From contig NZ_LT575472.1 of assembly GCF_900086595.1 (NCBI RefSeq), positions 2,615,685 to 2,679,684 on the forward strand: DNA of 64,000 nt. Direction: 5' to 3'. The position numbers and the translations under genes are program-made. Every line of letters begins with the position of its first letter. The first letter of the stretch is position 1. This document shows, piece after piece, positions 63,848 to 64,000 of the stretch. Origin of the DNA: Clostridium nigeriense (GTDB lineage: Bacteria; Bacillota; Clostridia; Clostridiales; Clostridiaceae). Under the pieces are notes generated by a model that was given only the letters and a program-made list of their open reading frames with translations, ran no database searches and was not told the origin of the DNA.

Positions 63848-64000
63848 ATGGATATGAAAAATATGTTAGAAAAATATGCAAAATTAGCAGTTAAAAAGGG
63901 TGTTAACTTACAAAAAAACCAAGTATTATTAGTTAATTCCCCTGTAGAATGTATAGATTTTGCAAGAGCCATAGCCAAAGTTGCTTATGAAGAAGGTGCA
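63848..64000 (+). CDS. M29-family aminopeptidase (start only)
   Basis: 51 codons from ATG 63848, after an AGAGGTG ribosome site. The sequence MDMKNMLEKYAKLAVKKGVNLQKNQVLLVNSPVE...FARAIAKVAYEEGA is the N-terminal helix and first strand of the metal-dependent M29 (AmpS/PepS-type) aminopeptidases. The catalytic part lies beyond the window, so no residues can be checked. Confidence 0.82.
   Translation, partial: MDMKNMLEKYAKLAVKKGVNLQKNQVLLVNSPVECIDFARAIAKVAYEEGA

Noticed and set aside
1..64000. CRISPR arrays, insertion sequences, prophage, tRNA or rRNA genes
   Set aside because: No spaced direct-repeat clusters, no transposase or integrase frame, no cloverleaf with CCA-type ends and no rRNA-like conserved blocks were seen while reading both strands.

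Overview
The window reads as an ordinary chromosomal segment of a very AT-rich, low-GC Gram-positive bacterium, most likely Clostridium sensu stricto. Pointers are strong GGAGG-type ribosome sites, GTG/TTG starts, many A/T-flanked hairpin terminators, MurT/GatD, a VanW-domain protein, a polA-coaE-lytic transglycosylase block, an L-box lysine riboswitch and a LevR/CelR-type sigma-54 activator. The species cannot be decided from the sequence alone. I saw no rRNA, tRNA, CRISPR array, insertion sequence or prophage.

Layout. 0-4.4 kb: the end of a TPR gene, a small membrane protein, clpS-clpA, a lipoprotein and a 52-aa membrane peptide. 4.4-10.8 kb: a cellobiose/lactose-type PTS (EIIC; EIIB-EIIA) with a MupG/DUF871 phospho-glycosidase and a 910-aa sigma-54-dependent PRD activator. 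Each of the two transcription units has its own -24/-12 promoter and upstream palindromes. 11-15.2 kb: an APC permease under a lysine riboswitch, and a copper ATPase with a CsoR-like operator. 15.2-20 kb: a DegS/DegU-like two-component pair, a CDF cation transporter broken by an in-frame TGA, and a chemoreceptor. 20.3-30.9 kb: VanW protein, HI0933-family flavoprotein, an ABC exporter, an aromatic-acid-exporter-like protein, a radical SAM protein, a J-like protein, a second chemoreceptor and small conserved unknowns.

30.9-44.9 kb: aldo/keto reductase, YjeM-type permease, a beta-lactamase-fold protein lacking its serine, phosphofructokinase, a coiled-coil protein, UppP, a TPR protein with a degenerate transglutaminase-like protein, a NitT/TauT-type ABC importer and LrgAB. 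45-52.6 kb: topoisomerase III, TspO, two tandem membrane histidine kinases without a response regulator, and a lysophospholipase-like hydrolase. 52.7-64 kb: murT-gatD, a polysaccharide deacetylase, a D,D-carboxypeptidase, a flavin reductase-like protein, a PrmA-like methyltransferase, lytic transglycosylase-coaE-polA, glutaminase, and the start of an M29 aminopeptidase.

A recurring theme is the cell envelope: peptidoglycan amidation (MurT/GatD), trimming (carboxypeptidase, lytic transglycosylase), lipid carrier recycling (UppP) and possibly recovery of muropeptide-derived sugars (PTS plus MupG). The most coherent system is the sigma-54-controlled PTS/MupG locus. Its promoters and putative enhancer palindromes can be read directly. 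Several genes retain a family fold but have lost signature catalytic residues (33573-34352, 37846-38943, 27482-28024) or carry a nonsense codon (17252-18154); these are the best targets for a second look.
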